A stretch of 64,000 nucleotides of DNA from JAJPKK01 sp963781195 (GTDB lineage: Bacteria; Pseudomonadota; Alphaproteobacteria; Rhizobiales; Xanthobacteraceae), in the NCBI GenBank assembly GCA_963781195.1, contig CAWAEZ010000011.1, forward strand, positions 372,001-436,000. The letters run 5' to 3'. The notes under the pieces were generated by a model, which saw only the letters and a list, made by a program, of their open reading frames with translations, was not told the DNA's origin and searched no databases. Made by a program: the position numbers and the translations under genes. Shown piece after piece: positions 9,149-16,744 of the stretch (positions are counted from its first letter, which is position 1; each line of letters begins with the position of its first letter).

Positions 9149-9985
9149 TTACTTGGGCGCGACCATATTTCCTCCGGGCTGATGCGGCATGACCTCGAAG
9201 ACCGCATTGCCGGACTCGTCGACGCGCTCGGAAAACTGTCCCTGGATGCAGACGCCTTCGACGATCTCGTACTTGCGCGACCTCTGGCGCGTGAACACCC
9301 GCGTCGTTTTCCAAGGTTTTGTCAGCACCTTGGGAGCGGTGATCTCGAGGTCGTCATGCAGAAAGTCGAATCCCGCGAGGTGGATGCGTTCGACGATGTG
9401 CATGTCGCCGTTGTTGGGAATGCCGGCGGCCTCGCTGATGGCAACATAGACCTGGGGCATCACGCCGACGGTGTCGACGACCAGCGTGTCGCCTTCCCAG
9501 TGACCGATCGAGTGGCCATGGAAAGTCGGATCGGGGTCGTCCGGATGGGGGCGACCGTCGGTGTAGATCCGCCGCAGCCGGTTGCCGTCGGACTCGCCCA
9601 AAATGGTGACCCGGCCGGGCGTGAACAGGAATTCCAGCGCGTTGTGGGTCACCAGCATCCACGCCGGCATGCCTTCGGGCAGACATTCGACGAACAGCGG
9701 CGGCGGCCGGCCGGCCCGCTCCTCCGCCATCATGTGCTGGATCTGCTCAGCGGCCTTGGGCGTCCACGGCGGCATGTTGTTCCGGATCTGGGCATCCTGG
9801 TCGGTAATCTTGGGATTCCAGACCCCACTCCAATCCGGCAGCTTGGCGAGGTCCGCCCACTCCTGCGGGCTCGGGGCGGTAATCAAATTCTTCTTCGCGG
9901 TATCCTTGGCGGCCTCCTGGGCCGGCGCCGATGCCGTCCAAAGCGCCAGGACAGTGAACAGGGTTGTGCACAATCCGTATTTCAC
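9149..9985 (-). CDS. Exported protein often paired with DUF6152
   Basis: About 278 aa. A signal peptide (VKYGLCTTLFTVLALWTASAPAQ) leads to a mature part containing L-P-D-W-S-G-V-W-N near the start, then P-D-P-T-F-H-G-H-S-I-G-H-W-E-G-D-T-L-V-V-D-T. I know this W-S-G-x-W plus G-H-W-E-G-D-T-L pattern from uncharacterised exported proteins encoded next to DUF6152 genes, but no function is established. The start was taken as GTG at 9985 with GGAG 10 bases upstream; an ATG at 10018 would add 11 mainly basic residues. The downstream DUF6152 gene follows after 89 bases. Confidence 0.75.
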   Translation of the reverse strand: MKYGLCTTLFTVLALWTASAPAQEAAKDTAKKNLITAPSPQEWADLAKLPDWSGVWNPKITDQDAQIRNNMPPWTPKAAEQIQHMMAEERAGRPPPLFVECLPEGMPAWMLVTHNALEFLFTPGRVTILGESDGNRLRRIYTDGRPHPDDPDPTFHGHSIGHWEGDTLVVDTVGVMPQVYVAISEAAGIPNNGDMHIVERIHLAGFDFLHDDLEITAPKVLTKPWKTTRVFTRQRSRKYEIVEGVCIQGQFSERVDESGNAVFEVMPHQPGGNMVAPK

Positions 9986-10101
9986 GCGGCTCGATCTCCG
10001 GTTGTCGCGACGGAACATAGCGAGGCTGGCAGAACAGGCAAGAGCAAGCGGTTGGTCTCCGGCCTGGTTCGGGCCCAGTTGGGCCTCCGGCACGCGCGCC
10101 G

Positions 10102-10572
10102 TCAGGCCCCTTGCCTGGGGCCATGCAAAAAACGGGCGAACGCCTTGAGGGTGGCGTCGGAGACGTGGTGCTCGATGCCCTCGGCATCGGCCTCCGCGGC
10201 TTCGCCCGGTACGCCGAGCGCGATCAGCACATCGACCACGAGACGGTGGCGGGCGCTCACGCGCGCGGCGAGCTCGTGCCCGCTCGGCGTCAGGAACACG
10301 CCGCGATAGGGGCGGGCGGTCGCGACGCCCTCGCGCTTGAGCCGTGCGATCATCTTGATGGCGGTGGCGTGGGAGACCCCGAGGCGGCGGGCGATGTCGG
10401 TCGGGCGCGCCTCGCCGGTTCCGGCCAGGAGGTCTGCGATCAGCTCGACATAGTCCTCGATCAGCGCCGTCGACTGCGCCGATCGGGTCTTCCCGAACCG
10501 GCGCGCCTGCGCGACCTCGGTCGGAAGCTTGGGTTGCGCGGCTGTCGGGGCGCGAGGCGCTTTGGCGGACAT
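10102..10572 (-). CDS. mntR: Manganese-responsive regulator, DtxR/MntR family
   Basis: A protein of 156 aa. After a 40-residue basic leader, residues 50-100 are a winged helix (A-R-P-T-D-I-A-R-R-L-G-V-S-H-A-T-A-I-K-M-I-A-R-L). The dimer/metal domain includes E-G-I-E-H-H-V-S, the metal-ligand helix of MntR. With Mn2+ bound it should repress manganese uptake. It is divergent from mntH, with two palindromes between them that fit its operator. The long N-terminal leader is typical of alphaproteobacterial MntR. Confidence 0.9.
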   Translation of the reverse strand: MSAKAPRAPTAAQPKLPTEVAQARRFGKTRSAQSTALIEDYVELIADLLAGTGEARPTDIARRLGVSHATAIKMIARLKREGVATARPYRGVFLTPSGHELAARVSARHRLVVDVLIALGVPGEAAEADAEGIEHHVSDATLKAFARFLHGPRQGA

Positions 10573-10678
10573 GGTCGTTTCCTGATGCCGCCCGCTGCCG
10601 CGGCAAGGGGCGGCGAGGCGCGGACAGGCGCGGACGGTCTAGCTCCGCATCGCAGCCGGATCAATCCGTTATTCAAAG

Positions 10679-10694
10679 TGTAGCATAAGCTACA
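10679..10694. promoter_or_regulatory. MntR box 1 (palindrome)
   Basis: TGTAGC-ATAA-GCTACA is a perfect inverted repeat of 6-bp arms flanked by A-rich and T-rich sides (AAAG before, TTTT after). It lies between mntR and mntH. The pattern GTAGC-N4-GCTAC resembles MntR boxes. Operator function is inferred from position and symmetry. Confidence 0.75.
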
Positions 10695-10735
10695 TTTTGT
10701 GCATGCTTGACAAGCCCCGTCAGCCCCCCCAAGTT

Positions 10736-10751
10736 TGTAGCTGGAGCTACA
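10736..10751. promoter_or_regulatory. MntR box 2 (palindrome)
   Basis: TGTAGC-TGGA-GCTACA has the same arms as box 1 and is also followed by TTTTG. It is centred 57 bp from box 1 and ends 32 bases before the mntH start, so a bound repressor would block mntH transcription. Box 1 is closer to the mntR side and may serve autoregulation. Confidence 0.75.
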
Positions 10752-10783
10752 TTTTGGGGTCGAAGCTGACGACCGATATACGA

Positions 10784-12112
10784 ATGACCGGATCGATCGG
10801 CCCCGAAGGGTCGCTCGCGCCTCGCGGCTTGACCGCGCGCACGGTGGCCACGACCCGCGACGTGCTCGCCGGGCGCCGCCGCGGCCCGATGGCATGGCTC
10901 GCTTTCGCCGGACCGGCGGTCATCGCCTCGATTGCCTATATCGACCCCGGCAACTATGCGACCAACATCCAGGCCGGCGCCAGGTACGGCTATCAGCTGC
11001 TGTGGGTGGTGCTGGTCGCCAACCTCATCGCCATGTTGTTCCAGGCGATGTCAGCCAAGCTCGGGATCGCCACCGGAAAAAACCTGGCGGAACACTGCCG
11101 CGAGCAGTTTCCACGACCGGTGGTGTGGGCGATGTGGGTGGTGAGCGAGATCGCCGCGATGGCGACCGATCTCGCCGAGTTCCTCGGCGGTGCGATCGGA
11201 TTGTCGCTGCTGCTGCACATCCCGCTCCTCGCCGGCATGGCGATCACGGCGCTCGTCACCTACGGCATCCTGACGTTCGAGCGGCGGGGCTTTCGTCCGG
11301 TCGAACTGATCATCGCGGCCCTGATCGGCGTGATCGGGCTGTGCTACCTGATCGAGATGTTCATCGCGCCGGTGGATTGGAGTTCCGCCGCCGCCAGCCT
11401 GGTGACGCCGCGGATTCCCGACGCCCAGGCGCTGATGCTCACCGTCGGCATCATCGGCGCAACGGTCATGCCCCATGCGATCTACCTTCATTCCGGACTG
11501 ACCCAGGCGCGCACGCCGGTCACCAGCGACGACGAGCGGCGCCGCGTGCTGCGGTTTTCGAACCGAGAGGTCGTCATCGCCCTCGCCGTCGCCGGGCTCA
11601 TCAACATGGCGATGGTGATGATGGCGTCGAGCGCCTTCCATGCCGGCCATAGCGAGGTCGCCGAGATCGAGACGGCGTATTACACCCTCACGCCGCTGCT
11701 CGGAGGCGCGGCGGCCGGCCTGTTCCTGCTGTCGCTGATCGCGTCGGGGATTTCGAGCTCGGCGGTGGGCACCATGGCGGGCCAGATCATCATGCAAGGC
11801 TTCGTCAATTTCCGCATCCCGGTGTGGCTGCGCCGGCTCGTCACCATGGTTCCGGCCTTCGTGGTGGTCGGCCTCGGGGTCGATTCCACGCAGGCCCTGG
11901 TGGTGAGCCAGGTGGTGCTGAGCATCGCACTTCCGCTGCCGATGATCGCGCTTCTGATGTTCACCTCGCGAGCCGATCTCATGGGCGCCTTCGCCAACAC
12001 GCCGCTCACCAACGTGGCGGCGATCGCCGGTGCCGTGATCGTCCTGGCCCTGAACGGGTTCCTCATCGTGCAGACCCTGGGCGTCCCCATCCCCGGCCTG
12101 TCACATGGCTGA
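10784..12112 (+). CDS. mntH: Nramp-type Mn2+/H+ symporter
   Basis: A protein of 442 aa with about eleven membrane helices. The two broken-helix metal motifs of the Nramp family are intact: D54-P-G-N57 in helix 1 and M229-P-H231 in helix 6. Members import Mn2+ (and Fe2+) with protons across the inner membrane. The ATG at 10784 was chosen; an upstream frame would read through the second MntR box. Divergent mntR and the two boxes imply repression in high manganese. Confidence 0.93.
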   Translation: MTGSIGPEGSLAPRGLTARTVATTRDVLAGRRRGPMAWLAFAGPAVIASIAYIDPGNYATNIQAGARYGYQLLWVVLVANLIAMLFQAMSAKLGIATGKNLAEHCREQFPRPVVWAMWVVSEIAAMATDLAEFLGGAIGLSLLLHIPLLAGMAITALVTYGILTFERRGFRPVELIIAALIGVIGLCYLIEMFIAPVDWSSAAASLVTPRIPDAQALMLTVGIIGATVMPHAIYLHSGLTQARTPVTSDDERRRVLRFSNREVVIALAVAGLINMAMVMMASSAFHAGHSEVAEIETAYYTLTPLLGGAAAGLFLLSLIASGISSSAVGTMAGQIIMQGFVNFRIPVWLRRLVTMVPAFVVVGLGVDSTQALVVSQVVLSIALPLPMIALLMFTSRADLMGAFANTPLTNVAAIAGAVIVLALNGFLIVQTLGVPIPGLSHG

Positions 12113-12139
12113 CATACACTAGGGGTTTTCCTGTCATCA

Positions 12140-12166
12140 CATCCGGCCTTCGCATGAAGGCGGATG
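12140..12166. terminator. Hairpin after mntH
   Basis: CATCCGGCCTTC and GAAGGCGGATG pair around a GCAT loop with one bulged base. It lies 27 bases after the mntH stop. No T-run follows, so its termination role is uncertain. Confidence 0.35.
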
Positions 12167-12347
12167 ACGGATCGGGGTGAACGGGTTATCGTGAGTTCCG
12201 GGGGTGGTGGTTGCGGCCGAGATTCGGGCGCGCGCGTCGTCGTTCCCAACTTTTCAAGATGGAATTGGACCCAGCGGTCCGCGTGCTGAACGTGGATTCC
12301 GCTGTCCTTGGGTCGGCATTGGATCGCATGCCGCCGGAGTGTTGCGG

Positions 12348-13115
12348 ATGACGCCTCAAGACGCGGCCATCGATCTTGCCGTGGCGCTCGGCCTGAGCGC
12401 CATCATCGGCTTCGAGCGGCAATGGCGGAACCGGCTGGCGGGCTTGCGGACCAACACCCTGGTCGCGCTCGGCGCCGCGACCTTTGTCATATTCGCGCAG
12501 CTCTACCCCGGCGAGACGAGCCCGACCCGGGTGGCGGCGCAGGTGGTGTCCGGTATCGGCTTCCTCGGCGCCGGCCTGATCTTCCGCGAAGGGCTGAGCG
12601 TGCGCGGGCTCAACACCGCGGCCACGCTGTGGTGTTCGGCGGCGATCGGGGTGCTGTCGGGATCGGGGCATCCGCTCTATGCGGCCATCGCCACCGGCTT
12701 CGTGGTGTTCGTCAACCTGCTGCTGCGTCCGATCGTCAACTTCATCAACAGCCAGCCGCTCACGGCGACCGAGCTCGAGGTCGGATACCGTCTGTCCGTG
12801 ACCTGCCGCAGCCCGGACGAGGCACATATCCGCGCGCTGCTGCTGCAAGGGCTCGCCGGGGGCGCGCTCGCCCTGCGGCGCCTCGACAGCACCGACCTCG
12901 ATGCCACCGGCCGGGTCGCCGTCAGCGCTTTTGTCACGGCGTCGCACAGAGTCGATACGGATGTGGAGAAGATCGTCGGCCGGCTGAGCCTCGAGCCGAC
13001 GGTGTCGGCTGCACGCTGGCAGGCGGAGACGCGGATCGGTTCGGACGGACAAGGCGAGGACCCCGGCCCGACGCGGCTCGGACCGGATGCCTCGACGGCG
13101 TCGATGAAGGAATGA
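12348..13115 (+). CDS. MgtC/SapB-family membrane protein
   Basis: A protein of 255 aa. Residues 10-145 contain four to five membrane helices with the MgtC signature I-G-F-E-R-Q-W-R-N-R-L-A-G-L-R-T-N-T-L-V-A-L-G and G-I-G-F-L-G-A-G. The C-terminal 90 residues are soluble and ACT-like in length. MgtC proteins are linked to low-Mg2+ growth and inhibition of the F1Fo ATPase in some species. Placed downstream of mntH, but a 235-base gap separates them. The ATG at 12348 starts right before helix 1. Confidence 0.87.
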   Translation: MTPQDAAIDLAVALGLSAIIGFERQWRNRLAGLRTNTLVALGAATFVIFAQLYPGETSPTRVAAQVVSGIGFLGAGLIFREGLSVRGLNTAATLWCSAAIGVLSGSGHPLYAAIATGFVVFVNLLLRPIVNFINSQPLTATELEVGYRLSVTCRSPDEAHIRALLLQGLAGGALALRRLDSTDLDATGRVAVSAFVTASHRVDTDVEKIVGRLSLEPTVSAARWQAETRIGSDGQGEDPGPTRLGPDASTASMKE

Positions 13116-13128
13116 CGGCGGACGCCCC

Positions 13129-15207
13129 ATGCGGAGACACCCCATTTCCACGCCATGCATGTCGCGCTCGCGCCCGCGTCCGGTGACGCGCGCGGCGCGG
13201 CTGCAGTCCGGGGTCGCGCTTGCCGCCCTGCTCGTTGCCACCGGCGTGCGCGCCGCGGACCTGCCGGCGCCATCCGCGACCAGCTCCGGCTGGCCGGGCC
13301 TTTACGTGGGAACCCACATCGGATTTGCGACCGGGGGCTCCGACTTCTCGGCGACCCAGCCCGGCGGAGCGCCCGCTCTCGCCGGCACCGTCGACCTGTT
13401 CCGCCGGTTCGACTTCTACACCGGGGAGGGCAGCGATATCGGCGGATTCCAGGCCGGCTACAATGTCCTGTCCACATCGGGGCTGCTCGTGGGGGTCGAG
13501 GCGGACGTCTCGTTCCCGGGCTTCATGACCGGCACCACCACGCTGGCAACGCCGAGGATCGGCACCGCGACCTACAGCGACCTGATCGGCATGTCGGGGT
13601 CGGCCCGCGGCCGCATCGGCTATGCGTTCGATAACTGGCTCTATTACGCGACGGCGGGTTTTGCCTGGACCCAGGACAACCTCACGCGCACCCAACTCAG
13701 CGGCACCGCGACGACCGCCGGCGGAACGGTCGAGAACAAATTCCCGGTGCGGAGCGGCTGGACGGCGGGGGCAGGGATCGAGGCGCCGGTGGTCCCCCAT
13801 TGGACCGCCCGGATCGAATATCTTTACTCCGCTTACGGCACCACGGGCACGACCTTTCCGCTGGCGGGGCAGCGCTTCGATTCCAATCTCTCCACCCAGG
13901 AGCTTCGGCTCGGGCTCAATTACCAGCTCGGCCCCAGCGACACCAAGGCGGCGGCGACCGGCCTTGCGCCGCTCGAAGGCGTCAACTGGGCGGTTCACGG
14001 CCAGACCACGTTGGTGAGCCAGTTCGCGCCGGCGTTCCATGCGCCGTACCGGGGCGCGAACAGCCTCGACTCCAACGCCGGCCGCGAGACCTGGGACGCC
14101 ACCCTCTATGTCGGCGTGTCGCCCTGGCAGGGTGCGGAGATCTGGGTGAACCCCGAGATCGACCAGGGATTCGGGCTCAGCAACACCCTCGGCCTCGCTG
14201 GTTTTCCGAGCGCGGAGGCCTACAAGCTCGGGTCCGACGATCCCTATCTGCGGGTGCCGCGTTACTTTTTTCGCCAGACGATCGACTTCGGCGTCGCCAG
14301 CGAAAAGGTGGATGCCGACATCAACCAGTTCGCCGGCAAGCAGGCGGCCGATCGCCTGGTGCTCACCGTGGGCAAGTTCAGCGTCTCCGACGTGTTCGAT
14401 ACGGTGAAATACGCCCACGACCCGCGCTCCGATTTCCTGAACTGGACGCTGGTGGACGCCGGGACCTTCGACTACGCGGCGGATGCCTGGGGCTATACCT
14501 ACGGGGCGACCGCGGAGTGGTATCACGGCCCGTGGGCGGTGCGCGGCGGCCTGTTCGATCTTTCCGTCGTGCCGAACAGCCGGGAGCTCGATCGCTTTCA
14601 CGAATTCCAGATCGTCTATGAGATCGAGCGCCGGCACGAAATTGCCGGCCAGCCCGGCAGCATCATGTTCGACGGTTTCGTCACCCGCGGGCGGATGGGA
14701 GGCTTCGACGACGCCATCGTCTACGCCCAGACGTTCGGCGGCGCGGCGAACACGGCGGACGTGCGTCGCTATCAGAGCCGAATCGGCTTCAACGTGAATT
14801 TCGAGCAGCAGATCGTGCCCAATGTCGGCGCGTTCGGCCGGTTCGGCTGGGCGGACGGCAACCTCGAGCCGTATGAGTTCACCGATGTCGACCGCACCGC
14901 CTCGACCGGGATTTCCCTGGCGGGCAAGCTGTGGGGCCGGCCCGATGACACCTTCGGGTTCGCCGGCATCGTCAACATGATCTCCGCCCCGCACATCGCC
15001 TATCTCAACGCCGGCGGTCTCGGAATCCTGGTGGGCGACGGCCAGCTTCCGCATCCGGGGCCCGAGCAGGTCATCGAGACCTATTACGCGTTCCCGCTGG
15101 GCGCGCTGCGGGCGACCGCCGACTACCAGTTCTTCCTCAATCCCGCCTACAACCGCGACCGCGGCCCGGTGTCGGTCCTCTCGATGCGATTGCACGCCCA
15201 GTTCTGA
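13129..15207 (+). CDS. Fused Omp25-like barrel and OprB-type porin
   Basis: A protein of 692 aa. After a signal peptide ending near V-R-A-A-D-L-P, residues 50-265 look like a complete small eight-strand Omp25/opacity barrel (W-P-G-L-Y-V-G-T-H-I-G then A-R-I-E-Y-L-Y-S-A-Y and L-R-L-G-L-N-Y). Residues 285-692 match carbohydrate-selective porin OprB (A-G-R-E-T-W-D-A-T-L-Y-V-G, F-R-Q-T-I-D-F-G, V-G-K-F-S-V-S-D-V-F-D) and end in aromatic Phe, typical of an outer-membrane barrel. Both parts share one frame with no stop. A second in-frame ATG at 13159 is also possible. Role inferred: sugar or solute uptake. Confidence 0.82.
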   Translation: MRRHPISTPCMSRSRPRPVTRAARLQSGVALAALLVATGVRAADLPAPSATSSGWPGLYVGTHIGFATGGSDFSATQPGGAPALAGTVDLFRRFDFYTGEGSDIGGFQAGYNVLSTSGLLVGVEADVSFPGFMTGTTTLATPRIGTATYSDLIGMSGSARGRIGYAFDNWLYYATAGFAWTQDNLTRTQLSGTATTAGGTVENKFPVRSGWTAGAGIEAPVVPHWTARIEYLYSAYGTTGTTFPLAGQRFDSNLSTQELRLGLNYQLGPSDTKAAATGLAPLEGVNWAVHGQTTLVSQFAPAFHAPYRGANSLDSNAGRETWDATLYVGVSPWQGAEIWVNPEIDQGFGLSNTLGLAGFPSAEAYKLGSDDPYLRVPRYFFRQTIDFGVASEKVDADINQFAGKQAADRLVLTVGKFSVSDVFDTVKYAHDPRSDFLNWTLVDAGTFDYAADAWGYTYGATAEWYHGPWAVRGGLFDLSVVPNSRELDRFHEFQIVYEIERRHEIAGQPGSIMFDGFVTRGRMGGFDDAIVYAQTFGGAANTADVRRYQSRIGFNVNFEQQIVPNVGAFGRFGWADGNLEPYEFTDVDRTASTGISLAGKLWGRPDDTFGFAGIVNMISAPHIAYLNAGGLGILVGDGQLPHPGPEQVIETYYAFPLGALRATADYQFFLNPAYNRDRGPVSVLSMRLHAQF

Positions 15208-15317
15208 CGACCCGAATTCTGACGATCGCGGTTCTGACGATCCAGCGGGCACGGCGGCGTGCGATACTTTGCAACGTCGATCGCTTTCAAAGCCATTCCG
15301 TCGAAGCACCCCGCCAC

Positions 15318-15357
15318 AAAGGAAAAGGCCCCGGACGAGCCGGGGCCTTTCCTTTCA
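15318..15357. terminator. Bidirectional rho-independent terminator
   Basis: AAAGGAAAAGGCCCCGG and CCGGGGCCTTTCCTTT form a long GC-rich stem around ACGAG, with A-rich and T-rich outer parts on the two sides. It lies between the convergent porin genes and can serve both. Confidence 0.85.
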
Positions 15358-15383
15358 CCAGAACCTGCCTGGGCAGATCGCTC

Positions 15384-16187
15384 TCACCACAGGTTCGGCA
15401 TGATGTGCCAGTTCACGCCAAACTTGAACTGGTTGACGTGGTTGTTGTCCTGGATGCCGGCCGAGACGGGCAGGCCGATGATGCCCGGCAGGACGGACCC
15501 ATTAATGGCGACGTTGCGGGTGCCGAAGTCGAGGTAGTCGTACTCGGCCTTGATGGACCAGTTGTTCCACACCGCCCACTCGATGCCGGTGCCCACGGTC
15601 CAACCGACGCGGCTGTCGCTGCCGGTGCCCGCGAACACGGGGAAGCCGATGCCGACGATCTGGGCGTTCCAGTTGTCGGTGTAGCTGACGTTCTCCCACG
15701 CCACGCCGGCCTTTCCGTAGAGCAGCCAGTTGTTGTGGGCGATACCGACCGTGCTGGTCGCGGTGGCGACCCACTTGGTGTCGGCGTTGAGCGAACGGGT
15801 CACGCTGAACACGCCGGGCGGAATGAACGACGGTCCGAACGTCGTGTTGCTGGTGTTCTTCTGGTTGCCCCAAACGATGTCGCCCTCGTAGCCGATCACG
15901 AGCTTGCCGAACTGGTAGCGCGAGCCACCCTCGATGCCGCCGATGAATCCGCTGGCGCTGTTGGACTGAACGACCGGCACGCCGAGCAGGGTGCCGATGA
16001 TGCCGAGGCCCGGATCGGACACATCGTTGGTGCCCCACGAGCCGCCGACGACGCCACCGAGATACATGCCGCTCCAGTCGTAGAGCGCAACCGGTGCAAC
16101 AGCCGCCTTCAGCGGCATGTCAGCGGCGAAGGCCGATCCGGCCATCAACGCTGCGAGTGCCGCTCCCGCCAAAAATTGACGCTTCAT
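15384..16187 (-). CDS. Omp25-like outer-membrane barrel
   Basis: A protein of 267 aa. The signal peptide MKRQFLAGAALAALMAGSAFA is followed by A-D-M-P-L-K-A, the usual mature start of alphaproteobacterial Omp25-like porins. Then come W-S-G-M-Y-L-G-G-V-V-G-G, alternating strands, I-K-A-E-Y-D-Y-L-D-F-G and a C-terminal F-K-F-G-V-N-W. The family forms eight-strand barrels anchoring the outer membrane. AAGGAG sits just before the ATG. It shares a terminator with the fused porin. Confidence 0.9.
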   Translation of the reverse strand: MKRQFLAGAALAALMAGSAFAADMPLKAAVAPVALYDWSGMYLGGVVGGSWGTNDVSDPGLGIIGTLLGVPVVQSNSASGFIGGIEGGSRYQFGKLVIGYEGDIVWGNQKNTSNTTFGPSFIPPGVFSVTRSLNADTKWVATATSTVGIAHNNWLLYGKAGVAWENVSYTDNWNAQIVGIGFPVFAGTGSDSRVGWTVGTGIEWAVWNNWSIKAEYDYLDFGTRNVAINGSVLPGIIGLPVSAGIQDNNHVNQFKFGVNWHIMPNLW

Positions 16188-16456
16188 TTATAATCTCCTT
16201 AGTCGGGGGGTAGAGAAAATCTGAACGTAAAACGAGCATAACCCCGGCGGCACTTATCGTCTGTATCGCTCGGGCAACACTGGAGCACAATCGATTGTCA
16301 GACACATTGGAGCAACACGCGCCGGCTAACGGGACCGTGCGTCGCTGAGCCGGTCGTGCCGCCGGCACATGTTGTGCGCTGACATCGCGACCTCGCACGA
16401 CTATATGAACACCACGCCCCGGCACATCCGCCGGGCTTTGAGCGTTGAGCGAAGTG

Positions 16457-16744
16457 ATGACGGGAACAACACGATCGAGTGCAGGCCTTGACGAACGGCG
16501 GCGGCGGCTCCTGTACCGCGCGTGGCACCGCGGGACGCGCGAGATGGACCTCATCATGGGCCGCTTTGCGGACGCCACGATCGGCGACCTCAGCGAGGCC
16601 GAGGTCGATGCGTTCGAGAGCCTGAGCGACGTGCCGGATCCCGATCTCTATGCCTGGGTATCCGGCAGCCGGCCGGTGCCGCCCGAATACGACATCGAGC
16701 TGTTCCGCTGCCTGAGGGACTTTCACACCATGGGAGCGGCATGA
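16457..16744 (+). CDS. sdhE: Succinate dehydrogenase flavinylation factor
   Basis: A protein of 95 aa with the SdhE signature R25-G-T-R-E29 followed by M-D-L-I-M-G-R-F and the helix pair expected for the five-helix fold. SdhE promotes covalent attachment of FAD to the succinate dehydrogenase flavoprotein. The gene overlaps mfd by four bases (ATGA), implying translational coupling; an sdhE-mfd order is familiar in Hyphomicrobiales. TTG at 16445 and GTG at 16454 are alternative starts. Confidence 0.9.
   Translation: MTGTTRSSAGLDERRRRLLYRAWHRGTREMDLIMGRFADATIGDLSEAEVDAFESLSDVPDPDLYAWVSGSRPVPPEYDIELFRCLRDFHTMGAA

Noticed and set aside
12140..12166. Riboswitch-like element upstream of the MgtC gene
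   Set aside because: Only one simple hairpin is evident and it is close to the mntH stop; no metal-sensing riboswitch core was recognised.
12934..15309. 791-codon minus-strand open frame opposite the fused porin
   Set aside because: Shadow of a certain outer-membrane gene; no recognisable motif.
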